6,606 nt of DNA from the NCBI GenBank assembly GCA_029938515.1, contig JAOZUU010000166.1, positions 1 through 6,606 on the forward strand. Direction: 5' to 3'. The notes under the pieces were generated by a model that saw only the letters and a program-made list of their open reading frames with translations, did not search any database and was not told the origin of the DNA. The position numbers and the translations under genes are program-made. Every line of letters begins with the position of its first letter. Within the stretch, counting starts at the first letter, position 1. Of the stretch, positions 1 to 6,363 are shown piece after piece. The DNA comes from Desulfobacterales bacterium (GTDB taxonomy: Bacteria; Desulfobacterota; Desulfobacteria; Desulfobacterales; QNYZ01).

Positions 1-54
1 ACGATAGTTGGGATGCATCGGCTTTTTTGACAACGATAGTTGGGATGCATCGGC
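1..54. repeat. Two exact 22-bp direct repeats, 32-bp period
   Basis: Positions 1-22 and 33-54 are identical. Each unit contains the 8-bp palindrome GATGCATC and ends in CGGC, and the two are separated by 10 bp (TTTTTTGACA). Because the first unit starts at base 1, the array may continue to the left. After the second copy the sequence diverges at once. The 32-bp period is not a multiple of three and I see no convincing reading frame through both copies, so it looks non-coding. The 10-bp gap is far too short for a CRISPR spacer. It could be the edge of a tandem repeat array or paired binding sites upstream of the gene at 154. Confidence 0.8.
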
Positions 55-74
55 GGATTAAATGTGAAGTTATT

Positions 75-103
75 TTTACAATAGCCTTAAGCGCCAACAT
101 ATT
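75..103 (+). promoter_or_regulatory. Weak candidate promoter for the triple-repeat protein gene
   Basis: TTTACA (75-80) and CATATT (98-103) are separated by 17 bp in an AT-rich stretch upstream of the gene at 154. The -10 element matches the sigma-70 consensus at only four of six bases. The call rests on spacing and position only. Confidence 0.2.
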
Positions 104-153
104 GAGTTGATAAGGCTTTCAAAAAACACAGGCACCCTGCAGGAAATACCCTG

Positions 154-723
154 ATGAATAATGAAGATCATCTTTCCGCTCATTGGGACTTGATGCTGGC
201 AACCGTCGAAGAGGTGGCGACCCATGACAATAGCTCCGTAAACCGGTTGCAGCAGGAATTTCTCGAGGAATTCGGTCACCTGCCCTCATCCGAACTGATT
301 GATTATTTTGCTGATCTTTTAAAAACCGATGATGATAAGGCAAAACTGAAAAGGCGGGTCCAAAAAAAAGAAATAAATAAGAAAAAAAACCCGAATCCTG
401 AAATCGAATATACCGATAAAATGGCCGCTAATAATCAGATCACGGTTTTAGCTTTTCGCGAATCGTTTAAAATTACCTTTGGCAACGAGCCTCCCATTGA
501 ACGGGTGGCTCGTTTCTTAAAACGCATCGCCTATCTTCGGCAGCCACCCTCACAAAAATTCGACAGCCCGGATAATGCGGCCCAGGTAAATTTTGTCAAG
601 AACTTCATCTCTACTAAATCTCCGACGGTATTAAAATTCCGTCAAGGATTTAAGGAGCAATTTGGCAACCCACCGAATTCTAAGCTGATCACCTATTTCC
701 TTAAAGAATTATCAAAGATTTGA
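154..723 (+). CDS. Unrecognised protein with three copies of a 29-residue motif
   Basis: This is a 189-residue soluble protein that I cannot assign to a family. The ATG start is supported by AGGA at 141-144, nine bases upstream. No signal peptide or membrane helix is visible. Three diverged copies of one motif lie at residues 28-56, 97-125 and 158-186, with the shared pattern (L/F)xxxFxxxFG(N/H)xPxxx(L/R)(I/V)x(Y/R)F. By hand alignment copies 2 and 3 match at 14 of 29 positions and copies 1 and 3 at 13 of 29. A lysine-rich linker (about residues 62-79) separates copies 1 and 2. Each copy looks like a helix, an FG-N-P turn and a second helix, possibly a small helical binding module, but that is inference. 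The gene is more AT-rich than its neighbours and contains two runs of eight A. It ends 12 bp inside the end of the convergent PATAN-like gene. Confidence 0.75.
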   Translation: MNNEDHLSAHWDLMLATVEEVATHDNSSVNRLQQEFLEEFGHLPSSELIDYFADLLKTDDDKAKLKRRVQKKEINKKKNPNPEIEYTDKMAANNQITVLAFRESFKITFGNEPPIERVARFLKRIAYLRQPPSQKFDSPDNAAQVNFVKNFISTKSPTVLKFRQGFKEQFGNPPNSKLITYFLKELSKI

Positions 724-1473
724 ATACGCCATGCTCCATCGAACGATCGATGTTTTCTCATCGATATCCAGCGGATTAACAACCGATTCGATAATCTCGG
801 AGATTTCTTTCCTGGCCAGCGTTTCCGGCCCATGACCGAGAGTCTCAAAAGCATCACTGATCAATACCTCGGCGGCCGGTCCAACAAATTCCATCAGTCT
901 TTTCGTCAACGCGCTTAAAAATTCCACTCTTTCTTCATCCGTTATTAAGCTGCCGGCGGGCAGCAATCGGGCCACACCGGCGGATCCAAGCCGGTATACA
1001 CTGATCAGGACATCCAGTTCCGGAAATCCGGATTCCGTTACAATGCGGCTGATATTTCGTTTTCCATCCATCAATCGCATGACCTTGGAATCAACTGGAG
1101 AATACCTTTTATGCTTATGCGCCCGGCGCGGATCTCCTTTAAAAGCCGCATCATTTCCAGGAACAATGGAATTAATTTTTTGGATCATCTTGTGCGCTTT
1201 TTCAAAAATGGACAGAAATTTGCTCGTGTCCACGGCAATTAATTCTTCCTTTTTTTCTTTTTCATCCTGCAAAAACACCGTAGAAATACTCGCCCACTTG
1301 GCGCATGTTCTGACGGCCGCCTTACCACTTAATTCGCCGATGATGACGCCTTCAACAAGCCCTTCCACCAATACGACACGGGCCTTTCCGCCGTATTCGT
1401 GATGGATAATTAAAATACCACTTTCGCCGTTATATATAAGGGGCTTAACTTTTTCGTACAACGAATCGTACAT
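712..1473 (-). CDS. Probable PATAN/DUF4388-like regulatory protein with winged-helix segment
   Basis: A 253-residue cytoplasmic protein with no signal peptide or membrane segment. Residues about 16-70 (ESGILIIHHEYGGKARVVLV, then EGVIIGELSGKAA) follow the DUF4388/PATAN pattern: a beta-rich 'gives a trait, then G.I..ge..G..A' stretch. Residues about 124-171 resemble the winged-helix part that often follows it (MRLMDGKRNISRIVTESGF, then a leucine-rich helix and a glycine turn). Residues about 184-240 carry FVGPAAEVLISDAFETLG, a helical region similar to C-terminal domains of some delta-proteobacterial signalling proteins. PATAN proteins usually act as adaptors in signalling or gliding systems, but this partner is unknown. 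The ATG is supported by AGGAG at 1480-1484, six bases upstream. The gene is divergent from the mltF-like gene and overlaps the repeat-protein gene tail to tail. The family call comes from pattern recognition, not a search. Confidence 0.6.
   Translation of the reverse strand: MYDSLYEKVKPLIYNGESGILIIHHEYGGKARVVLVEGLVEGVIIGELSGKAAVRTCAKWASISTVFLQDEKEKKEELIAVDTSKFLSIFEKAHKMIQKINSIVPGNDAAFKGDPRRAHKHKRYSPVDSKVMRLMDGKRNISRIVTESGFPELDVLISVYRLGSAGVARLLPAGSLITDEERVEFLSALTKRLMEFVGPAAEVLISDAFETLGHGPETLARKEISEIIESVVNPLDIDEKTSIVRWSMAYSNL
746..765 (+). terminator. Short hairpin after the triple-repeat gene
   Basis: A perfect 7-bp stem (ATCGATG at 746-752, CATCGAT at 759-765) with loop TTTTCT lies 22 bases after the stop at 723. 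No T-tract follows, and the hairpin sits in the 3' coding part of the opposing gene. It could limit read-through into that gene or be chance. Confidence 0.2.
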
Positions 1474-1534
1474 GCGATACTCCTGTCGAATAGGCGTTCA
1501 ACATCGTTTCGAGATATCAGTTGTCCACGCCTCG

Positions 1535-1578
1535 TATAAATGGGTAAGATCCTTGAAATAATACCCAATTACTTTATA
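1535..1578. repeat. Compound dyad in the divergent intergenic region
   Basis: TATAAA-TGGGTA (1535-1546) is mirrored by TACCCA (1562-1567), then ATTAC, then TTTATA (1573-1578). The inner arms are perfect 6-bp inverted repeats 15 bp apart, and the outer arms are also perfect but offset by 5 bp on the right side. It lies between two divergent genes, so it is a candidate operator. No bound protein is known. Confidence 0.5.
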
Positions 1579-1595
1579 CAGGCTCAGGTTGTCAA
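1566..1595 (-). promoter_or_regulatory. Candidate promoter for the PATAN-like gene
   Basis: On the minus strand there is a perfect -35 TTGACA (1595-1590), then an 18-bp spacer and TAATTG (1571-1566) as a weak -10. The candidate -10 falls inside the dyad at 1535-1578, which would suit repression there. The -10 match is poor, so the exact start is uncertain. Confidence 0.3.
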
Positions 1596-1606
1596 CCATC
1601 ATTTCA

Positions 1607-1635
1607 TGGACAAAAAAGCCGATCAATGGTATAAA
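1607..1635 (+). promoter_or_regulatory. Candidate sigma-70 promoter for the mltF-like gene
   Basis: TGGACA (1607-1612) and TATAAA (1630-1635) are separated by exactly 17 bp, each matching the consensus at five of six bases. Transcription would begin near 1642, leaving about 29 bases before the TTG start at 1671. This short leader supports a start near 1671. Confidence 0.5.
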
Positions 1636-1670
1636 ATAAAGCCGATCTTGATAACGACAAACTTTTAGCA

Positions 1671-3119
1671 TTGATTAATCAGTTCCCGCGGAGAAAAAGC
1701 ATTTTTTTTCAGCTGGATAAAAAGTACGTATTTGGACGTGCCGGTCACCGGCGTGCTGTACGAGCTGCGCGAACCCTTTTATGGGTCTTAAGCTTCGGAT
1801 TTTTTTTAACGGCCTGCCGCCAGCCTCCCGAACCCGTAATCCTCGACAACATCCTTGCAGTCAAAGAGATCACTGTTATCACACGAAAAAATCCATGGTG
1901 CTACTATCTTTATCGCGATCAGCCCATGGGTTTTGAATACGATCTTGCCAAGGCCTTCGCCGATTATTTGGGAGTTCAGCTCAAGGTAAGGGTTGTGCAT
2001 CGGTGGGACCGAATGATTCCCGATCTCCTGGACGGTAAGGGAGATTTCATCGCTGCCTGCATGGCCATTACCCCGGCCCGGCAAACCCGGGCGGCCTTTT
2101 CCCGAAGTTATCTCCCGATTCAGCAGCATATTATCGCTAACCGGCGCAATTTAAAGATTAAGGGTCCGGAAGATCTGGCCGGAAAAACCGTGCATGTGAC
2201 CCGGGGCACGTCGTATCATGAACGGCTTGAAGCGCTTCAGGCAGCGGGTATCGAAATGGCTGTCGTCCTACATGAGTGCCTGGAGACAACAGAACTGATC
2301 CGGATGGTCGCCGAGGAAACCATTGACATCACCATGGCCGACAACCTGGTTGCCATGCTCGCCCATCGTTACTATCCCCAAATCGTCCTGGCCGGTCCCA
2401 TCAATGATGAGGAGTTTCTGGGATGGGCCGTCAACCCAAAAGCGAATCAATTGCTGGAGCGGATCAACACATTCCTGTCAATTGTCCAAAAAAACGGGGA
2501 GTTTGACCGGATTTACAAGCGATACTTTACCGGCATCGATCAATTTGATTTTGTGGATCTGCGCGCATTCCACCAGGAAGTAAAAAAAACGCTGCCAGAA
2601 TATCTTCCCTTTATCCAGCTATTTGCCGAGCGGGATGGTTTTGACTGGCGCCTGATTGCTGCTCAGATATACCAGGAATCCCGCTATGACCCCCTGGCCG
2701 TCAGCCATAAGGGCGCCCATGGGCTGATGCAGATCAACTTGAATACTGCCGAACACCTGGGTGTTATCGATGTTTACGATCCGTGCGAAAATATCGAGGC
2801 CGGTATCCGTCATCTAAAGGAACTATTTGATTTTTATAATAATGCCCTGGGAAAGAACCGATTGTTTATTGCCCTGGCCGCGTATAATGTGGGAATGGGG
2901 CACATCCTGGACGCCCGTAACATTGCAAGGCAGCAGCATCTGGATCCCGATAAATGGTCTTCACTTAAGAAAACGCTGCCGCTTTTAACCCGGCCGGAAT
3001 ATTATGAAAAAACAAAATACGGCTATTGTCGCGGCACGGAGCCAATCGATTATATCAATAAAATCAATATCTATTACGATATTTTAAAGTATCAGGGAGT
3101 TGCGGGAAAAACTGACTGA
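1671..3119 (+). CDS. mltF: MltF-like lytic murein transglycosylase lipoprotein
   Basis: A 482-residue envelope enzyme that would cleave peptidoglycan glycan strands with formation of 1,6-anhydro-muramyl ends. An arginine-rich n-region, a hydrophobic stretch (about residues 36-48) and the lipobox LTAC with Cys49 indicate a lipoprotein, as in E. coli MltF, which is a little longer at 518 residues. A family 3 solute-binding domain spans about 66-288 (GFEYDLAKAFADYLG, then the TPARQTRAAFSRSYL region) and an SLT lysozyme-like domain about 308-475. Catalytic Glu336 lies in QIYQESRYDP, followed by GLMQI at 351-355, ALAAYNVG at 401-408 and YYEKTKYGY at 444-452. In MltF the binding domain senses muropeptides and controls the catalytic domain. 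The frame has no ATG before the signal sequence. TTG at 1671 is the first plausible start, but no good Shine-Dalgarno precedes it and the n-region is long, so a later start is possible. The gene ends 13 bp from the convergent hydrolase gene with no strong terminator between. Confidence 0.9.
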   Translation: MINQFPRRKSIFFQLDKKYVFGRAGHRRAVRAARTLLWVLSFGFFLTACRQPPEPVILDNILAVKEITVITRKNPWCYYLYRDQPMGFEYDLAKAFADYLGVQLKVRVVHRWDRMIPDLLDGKGDFIAACMAITPARQTRAAFSRSYLPIQQHIIANRRNLKIKGPEDLAGKTVHVTRGTSYHERLEALQAAGIEMAVVLHECLETTELIRMVAEETIDITMADNLVAMLAHRYYPQIVLAGPINDEEFLGWAVNPKANQLLERINTFLSIVQKNGEFDRIYKRYFTGIDQFDFVDLRAFHQEVKKTLPEYLPFIQLFAERDGFDWRLIAAQIYQESRYDPLAVSHKGAHGLMQINLNTAEHLGVIDVYDPCENIEAGIRHLKELFDFYNNALGKNRLFIALAAYNVGMGHILDARNIARQQHLDPDKWSSLKKTLPLLTRPEYYEKTKYGYCRGTEPIDYINKINIYYDILKYQGVAGKTD

Positions 3120-3132
3120 GAAACTTTTCTCT

Positions 3133-3759
3133 TCAGGTCATCCGCACGAACGGGTTCGTCCGCTTTTCCGTTCCAATGGTGGTCTCGGGACCATGGCCGG
3201 TGTAAACCTGTACGTCGTCTCCTAATGGAAAAAGCTTTTCGCGGATACTGGCCAACAGCGTCTCGTGGTCTCCTCCCGGAAAATCAGTTCGGCCGATGGA
3301 ACCGGCAAACAGCGTATCGCCGACGAACAGACAGCCGTTGGTGTACAAGGATATTCCTCCGGGAGAATGGCCGGGCGTATGGATCACTTTCAGGGTGATA
3401 TTTCCGAAGGAGATGGTATCGCCATCTGCCACCATCCGGTCCGGTACCGGTGAATCCTCCACCGACAGTCCCCAGCGGGCCGCACTGGCCGCAAGGTTGT
3501 TCAAAATGGGAATTTCCAGGGCGTGGATCACAAGCGGTGCACCGGTGGCGTCCCGCATTTTCTTGTTTCCCCCCGCATGATCAAAATGACAATGGGTATT
3601 GATAAGTTGCGCAACAGTCAACCCCTCATCGGCAAGTGCAAGCAGGATCTTATCCGTTTCATCCCCGGGATCGATCACCGCCGCTTTTTTGGTCTCCTCG
3701 CAACCCAGGATAAAGCAATTGGCCATGATCGGTCCCACAGGAAGCTTTTTAATGATCAA
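3133..3759 (-). CDS. Glyoxalase II-like metallo-beta-lactamase-fold hydrolase
   Basis: A 208-residue cytoplasmic hydrolase of the YcbL/glyoxalase II-like branch of the metallo-beta-lactamase fold, complete by family standards. The metal ligands are all visible: THCHFDH (His56, His58, Asp60, His61), His131 in TPGHSPGG, Asp148 in FVGDTLF and His189 in YTGHGPET. The GSIGRTDFPGG stretch at 153-163 is typical of this branch. Such proteins bind two metal ions and hydrolyse thioesters such as S-lactoylglutathione or related small-thiol conjugates. The short form lacks the extra C-terminal helical domain of classic GloB, so the natural substrate cannot be named. The start is TTG at 3759, fixed by an AAAGGAG Shine-Dalgarno nine bases upstream and by the usual MIIKKLPVGPxxANCF opening. 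It is a single-gene unit, probably transcribed from the promoter near 3851-3880. Confidence 0.92.
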   Translation of the reverse strand: MIIKKLPVGPIMANCFILGCEETKKAAVIDPGDETDKILLALADEGLTVAQLINTHCHFDHAGGNKKMRDATGAPLVIHALEIPILNNLAASAARWGLSVEDSPVPDRMVADGDTISFGNITLKVIHTPGHSPGGISLYTNGCLFVGDTLFAGSIGRTDFPGGDHETLLASIREKLFPLGDDVQVYTGHGPETTIGTEKRTNPFVRMT

Positions 3760-3768
3760 AATTTGTAT

Positions 3769-3775
3769 CTCCTTT
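3769..3775 (-). promoter_or_regulatory. Shine-Dalgarno deciding a TTG start
   Basis: On the minus strand AAAGGAG ends nine bases before TTG at 3759. No ATG or GTG stands at a better distance in that frame, so this site fixes the hydrolase start. Confidence 0.8.
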
Positions 3776-3833
3776 AATAATTGCCTAAACTGAACGGTTC
3801 CAGGTTCAGTGTTCCGGGTTCAAAGGTTATTAC

Positions 3834-3863
3834 ATATCGTGATGGCAAGGATTATACCGTGAT
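3834..3863. repeat. 20-bp-phased direct repeat over a candidate -10 box
   Basis: ATATCGTGAT (3834-3843) and ATACCGTGAT (3854-3863) match at nine of ten bases and are spaced exactly 20 bp, about two helical turns. The second copy overlaps the TATAAT box of the candidate hydrolase promoter. This is the layout expected of a regulator binding on one face of the DNA, but no regulator is known. Confidence 0.4.
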
Positions 3864-3880
3864 ATCATCAATTAAGTCAT
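3851..3880 (-). promoter_or_regulatory. Candidate promoter for the hydrolase gene
   Basis: Minus strand: ATGACT (3880-3875, four of six matches to TTGACA), an 18-bp spacer, then a perfect TATAAT (3856-3851). Transcription would start near 3844, giving a leader of about 85 bases before the TTG at 3759. It lies wholly inside the inverted-repeat element. Confidence 0.4.
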
Positions 3881-4000
3881 TTCATCCAATGGGTAAAACA
3901 GCATTACAGCTCCCATTCAGCCGGTATTCTTCTAAAATCAGTTGGTTAGGGCTCTTTAACCGGGAACCGTGAACGATGAACCGATTAACTTGGGAGCCGG

Positions 4001-4035
4001 TAGGGGCGACCCCGCCGCAGGCGGGATCACCCCTA
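4001..4035 (-). repeat. GGGGCGA-type palindrome after the ribH-nusB-trpB2 operon
   Basis: The arms 4001-4016 and 4020-4035 form a 16-bp stem with a 3-base loop. In a minus-strand transcript the two imperfect positions become G-U pairs, so the stem is fully paired, while in a plus-strand transcript they are C-A mismatches. It lies 28 bases after the stop of the small Cys-rich gene. No U-tract follows, so it is not a textbook terminator, but it could still stop or protect the operon mRNA. The composition resembles dispersed REP-like palindromes (taggggcgaccc type) that I recall from several bacterial phyla. Confidence 0.6.
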
Positions 4036-4063
4036 TATAAATCAGGCAAACCATATTCTAAGA

Positions 4064-4333
4064 TTAATCTTCAGCGCATCTTTTTTGCGCCTGCTGAATA
4101 AGCGTTACCAGGCTGGCGGCTTTTGATGGGGGGCGCGTGTTGGCGATCCGGTTGACCGCTTCTTCCCCCAATTCCCGGGTCAATAAACCGACCACATCAA
4201 AGGATTCCCACCAGCAGTCTAAAATTTTCCAGCAGGGCTCCTTTTCGGCGGCATGATGACGGCAATATTCATATGAAACAACTCCCCCCAGCCGCGGGCA
4301 ACGACGTTCCACTTCTTCATATCGATGGGGCAT
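4064..4333 (-). CDS. Small Cys-rich protein of unknown function
   Basis: An 89-residue soluble protein from ATG at 4333 (94 residues if TTG at 4348 is used). I prefer the ATG because a weak GGAT site (4346-4343) sits nine bases upstream, while the TTG has no ribosome site. Four cysteines (12, 24, 34 and 40 from the ATG) have spacing C-x11-C-x9-C-x5-C in a stretch beginning CPRLGGVVSYEYC and ending CWKILDCWWE. A fifth (Cys86) is near the C-terminus. Two histidines follow the second cysteine (CRHH). This suggests a zinc- or iron-sulfur-binding fold, but that is inference. The C-terminal half is helical and charged, with no signal peptide. It follows trpB2 after 20 bp and ends the operon. I have a memory of similar uncharacterised small proteins in sulfate reducers but no name for the family. 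Confidence 0.75.
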   Translation of the reverse strand: MPHRYEEVERRCPRLGGVVSYEYCRHHAAEKEPCWKILDCWWESFDVVGLLTRELGEEAVNRIANTRPPSKAASLVTLIQQAQKRCAED

Positions 4334-4353
4334 TTTCAATCCATCCAATCGAT

Positions 4354-5727
4354 TTATCGGCAGGTTAACCGTTCCGGCTTTGGAAAATCGGCAAAGACGC
4401 TTTCACTTTCCTCAAGGGTTTTGTCATCCAGGCTATAATCCTCCAAATCACCGGAGAAATACTTGTCATAGGCCGCCAAGTCGAGTAGACCATGGCCGCT
4501 CCAATTAAATAAAATCACCTTCTCTTTGCCTTCTTCCTTGGCCTTGAGGGCTTCATCCACCACACACGCCAGGGCATGATTGGTTTCAGGGGCCGGGATG
4601 ATCCCTTCCGACCGGGCCAGAAGCACGCCGGCTTTATAAGCGGCTAACTGGGTAACGGATTTGGGTTCAAGAATTCCTTCGTCAATCAGCTGACTGACCG
4701 TGGGGGCCATGCCGTGGTACCGCAGACCGCCGGCGTGCAGTGGCGGCGGCATGAATGCATGTCCCAGGCTGTGCATGGGAACCAGCGGCGTCGTTTTGGC
4801 CGTATCACCATGATCGTATACAAAGGGCGCCCGGGTCATGGTGGGGCAGGCGGTCGGCTCCACCGGATAAATAGCAATGTCCCTGCCGTTTATTTTATCG
4901 TGGACAAAGGGAAAGGCCAGCCCGGCAAAGTTACTGCCGCCACCGGCGCAGCCGATGATCACATCGGGGTATTCGTTGACTTTTTCCAGTTGTTTCTTGG
5001 CTTCCAGGCCGATGATCGTCTGGTGCATCATGACATGATTTAACACACTGCCCAGGGCGTACCGGGTTTTGCCACTGGTATCACTCACCGCGGCTTCGAT
5101 GGCCTCGCTGATGGCAATGCCAAGACTACCCGGCGTGTCCGGGTCTTTTTCCAGGATATCACGACCGGCCTTGGTTTCCGTGCTAGGGCTGGCCACACAT
5201 TTCCCCCCCCATGTCTGCATCATCGATTTGCGGTATGGTTTCTGATCGAAACTGATCCTGACCATGAATATTTTACATTCAAGACCGAACTGGGAACAGG
5301 CAAACGAAAGCGCGCTTCCCCACTGACCGGCGCCGGTCTCGGTGGTTAGTTTCTCGATACCAAAGATTTTATTATAATAGGCTTGGGGGACGGCGGTATT
5401 GGGTTTATGACTGCCTGGGGGACTAACGCATTCATTTTTAAAATAGATACGCGCGGGCGTGTCCAGGGCTTTTTCAAGGGCCGTGGCCCGAACCAGCGGG
5501 GCCGGCCTCCATATGCTGAGTACATCCAGTACCGGTTCAGGAATGTCGATCCACCTTTCCGTGCTGTACTCCTGTTCGACCAGATTCATGGGAAATATAG
5601 GCGCCCAGCCTTCTGCGGGTACTGGACCATCAGGTCCAAGGGGCGGGTTCATTTTAATATCAGCTAAAATATTGTACCAACGACGTGGCATTTCATCTGC
5701 TGTTAAAAGAATTTGCTTAGCTGTCAT
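4354..5727 (-). CDS. trpB2: TrpB2-type tryptophan synthase beta-like PLP enzyme
   Basis: A 457-residue pyridoxal phosphate enzyme of the fold-type II family, in the longer TrpB2 class rather than the classical TrpB1 of about 400 residues. The PLP lysine is Lys108 in [11 protein letters not shown], the catalytic glutamate is Glu130 in TETGAGQWG, and the phosphate-binding loop is [11 protein letters not shown] (Gly262-Asn266). [14 protein letters not shown] at 229-242 and a long N-terminal segment ([25 protein letters not shown]) are TrpB2 hallmarks. It would condense indole with serine to make tryptophan, or act as a serine-using enzyme without TrpA. No trpA or other trp gene is in view, which fits stand-alone action. 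ATG at 5727 has GAGGAG six bases upstream and overlaps the nusB stop by 11 bp, so translation is probably coupled. Whether it is the cell's main tryptophan synthase or an indole-salvage enzyme cannot be told from here. Confidence 0.93.
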   Translation of the reverse strand: MTAKQILLTADEMPRRWYNILADIKMNPPLGPDGPVPAEGWAPIFPMNLVEQEYSTERWIDIPEPVLDVLSIWRPAPLVRATALEKALDTPARIYFKNECVSPPGSHKPNTAVPQAYYNKIFGIEKLTTETGAGQWGSALSFACSQFGLECKIFMVRISFDQKPYRKSMMQTWGGKCVASPSTETKAGRDILEKDPDTPGSLGIAISEAIEAAVSDTSGKTRYALGSVLNHVMMHQTIIGLEAKKQLEKVNEYPDVIIGCAGGGSNFAGLAFPFVHDKINGRDIAIYPVEPTACPTMTRAPFVYDHGDTAKTTPLVPMHSLGHAFMPPPLHAGGLRYHGMAPTVSQLIDEGILEPKSVTQLAAYKAGVLLARSEGIIPAPETNHALACVVDEALKAKEEGKEKVILFNWSGHGLLDLAAYDKYFSGDLEDYSLDDKTLEESESVFADFPKPERLTCR

Positions 5728-6349
5728 AATCTACTCCTCTTTTTGGGGTTTCATTGTCCTCGGTAACTATCCGTTTGCGCAATCCGGGAGCCAGACGGAT
5801 TAATCTGCGCTTGGTCCTGGCCGGTTCAATCGTGCCTTCGCGACGGCTGTCTTTTACTACCGTTTCTTCGTCTGATCTGTTTAAATCCTCCCTTCTATCT
5901 TTGTCCGGGCCTGAATCAACCACCGGCGTAAAGGTGACTTGGCCCTGATTCCACGCCAGGTGAACGCTGTCTAAAATTCCGTTAATAAACGCGCCGGAGT
6001 CTTCGGTGCCGTACTTTTTTCCGATATCAATGGCTTCATTAATGGACACTTTAACCGGAATATCGTCCCTGGCCAATATTTCAAATACGGCAATTCGCAG
6101 TATATTTCGATCCACGCAGGACATCCGGCTGATTTTCCAGTGGCTGGAAAAACCCTCTATAATGGTATCCAGAACCGTCCGGTGCCGGAGAACGCCGTCT
6201 ACCAATTCGGTGAAAAAGGCCTTCGATTCTTCGGGTGGCGAATAGAGTTTACGAAAAAGGGCCACTCTATTATCCGGATTTCCCCCTCTGATATCAACAT
6301 AGTAAAGGGCCTGCATGGCAAGCTCTCTGGCCCGTCTTCGGAAACCCAT
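5717..6349 (-). CDS. nusB: Transcription antitermination factor NusB, with C-terminal extension
   Basis: A 210-residue protein whose first about 132 residues are a normal NusB domain: [17 protein letters not shown] at 4-20, then [10 protein letters not shown] at 45-54, [19 protein letters not shown] at 74-92, [18 protein letters not shown] at 97-114 and FINGILD at 121-127. NusB pairs with NusE (ribosomal protein S10), binds boxA RNA and supports antitermination of rRNA operons. Typical NusB is about 130-160 residues, so residues 133-210 are an extension. It is charged, rich in Asp, Glu, Arg and Lys, likely disordered, with a basic cluster near 179-193 ([15 protein letters not shown]). The gene starts at ATG 6349, 14 bp after the ribH stop, without a clear Shine-Dalgarno. 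It overlaps trpB2 by 11 bp. The extension runs straight into the overlap, so it is unlikely to be a sequencing error. Confidence 0.93.
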   Translation of the reverse strand: MGFRRRARELAMQALYYVDIRGGNPDNRVALFRKLYSPPEESKAFFTELVDGVLRHRTVLDTIIEGFSSHWKISRMSCVDRNILRIAVFEILARDDIPVKVSINEAIDIGKKYGTEDSGAFINGILDSVHLAWNQGQVTFTPVVDSGPDKDRREDLNRSDEETVVKDSRREGTIEPARTKRRLIRLAPGLRKRIVTEDNETPKRGVDYDS

Positions 6350-6363
6350 TTTTTAGCCGCTAG

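Larger units (their letters stand above)
3796..3982. repeat. Intergenic element bounded by inverted GGTTC-rich repeats
   Basis: The left arm (3796-3820) and the reverse complement of the right arm (3958-3982) match at 19 of 25 positions. Both are made of degenerate GGTTC units and enclose 137 bp. This holds most of the 304-bp gap between the hydrolase gene and the small Cys-rich gene. A weak open frame through it (3781-3972, +) has no family resemblance or start signal, so I treat it as non-coding. The element resembles a small non-autonomous repeat (MITE-like), or a chance pairing of two copies of a dispersed GGTTCA-type repeat. I recall such repeats between genes of Desulfobacterales but cannot confirm that here. 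No target-site duplication was recognised. Confidence 0.55.

Noticed and set aside
1..54. CRISPR array
   Set aside because: Only two copies with a 10-bp gap, far shorter than a spacer, and no cas genes in view.
3..110. Open frame across the left repeats (+) as the end of a gene
   Set aside because: The two repeats are read in different frames and the translation shows no family resemblance; it is short and touches the window edge.
1043..1402. Plus-strand open frame of 119 codons
   Set aside because: It is the antisense of the PATAN-like gene, which has the better start, ribosome site and domain pattern.
3118..3131. Bidirectional terminator between the mltF-like and hydrolase genes
   Set aside because: Only a 5-bp AT-rich stem (GAGAA/TTCTC) with a 4-base loop; too weak to call.
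3781..3972. Small protein gene inside the inverted-repeat element
   Set aside because: TTG start without ribosome site, composition driven by the repeats, no recognisable motif.
4346..4348. TTG at 4348 as start of the Cys-rich gene
   Set aside because: No ribosome site upstream; ATG at 4333 has a weak one at normal distance and gives a sensible N-terminus.
4714..5043. Plus-strand open frame of 109 codons
   Set aside because: Antisense to the strongly supported trpB2 gene, with no family features.
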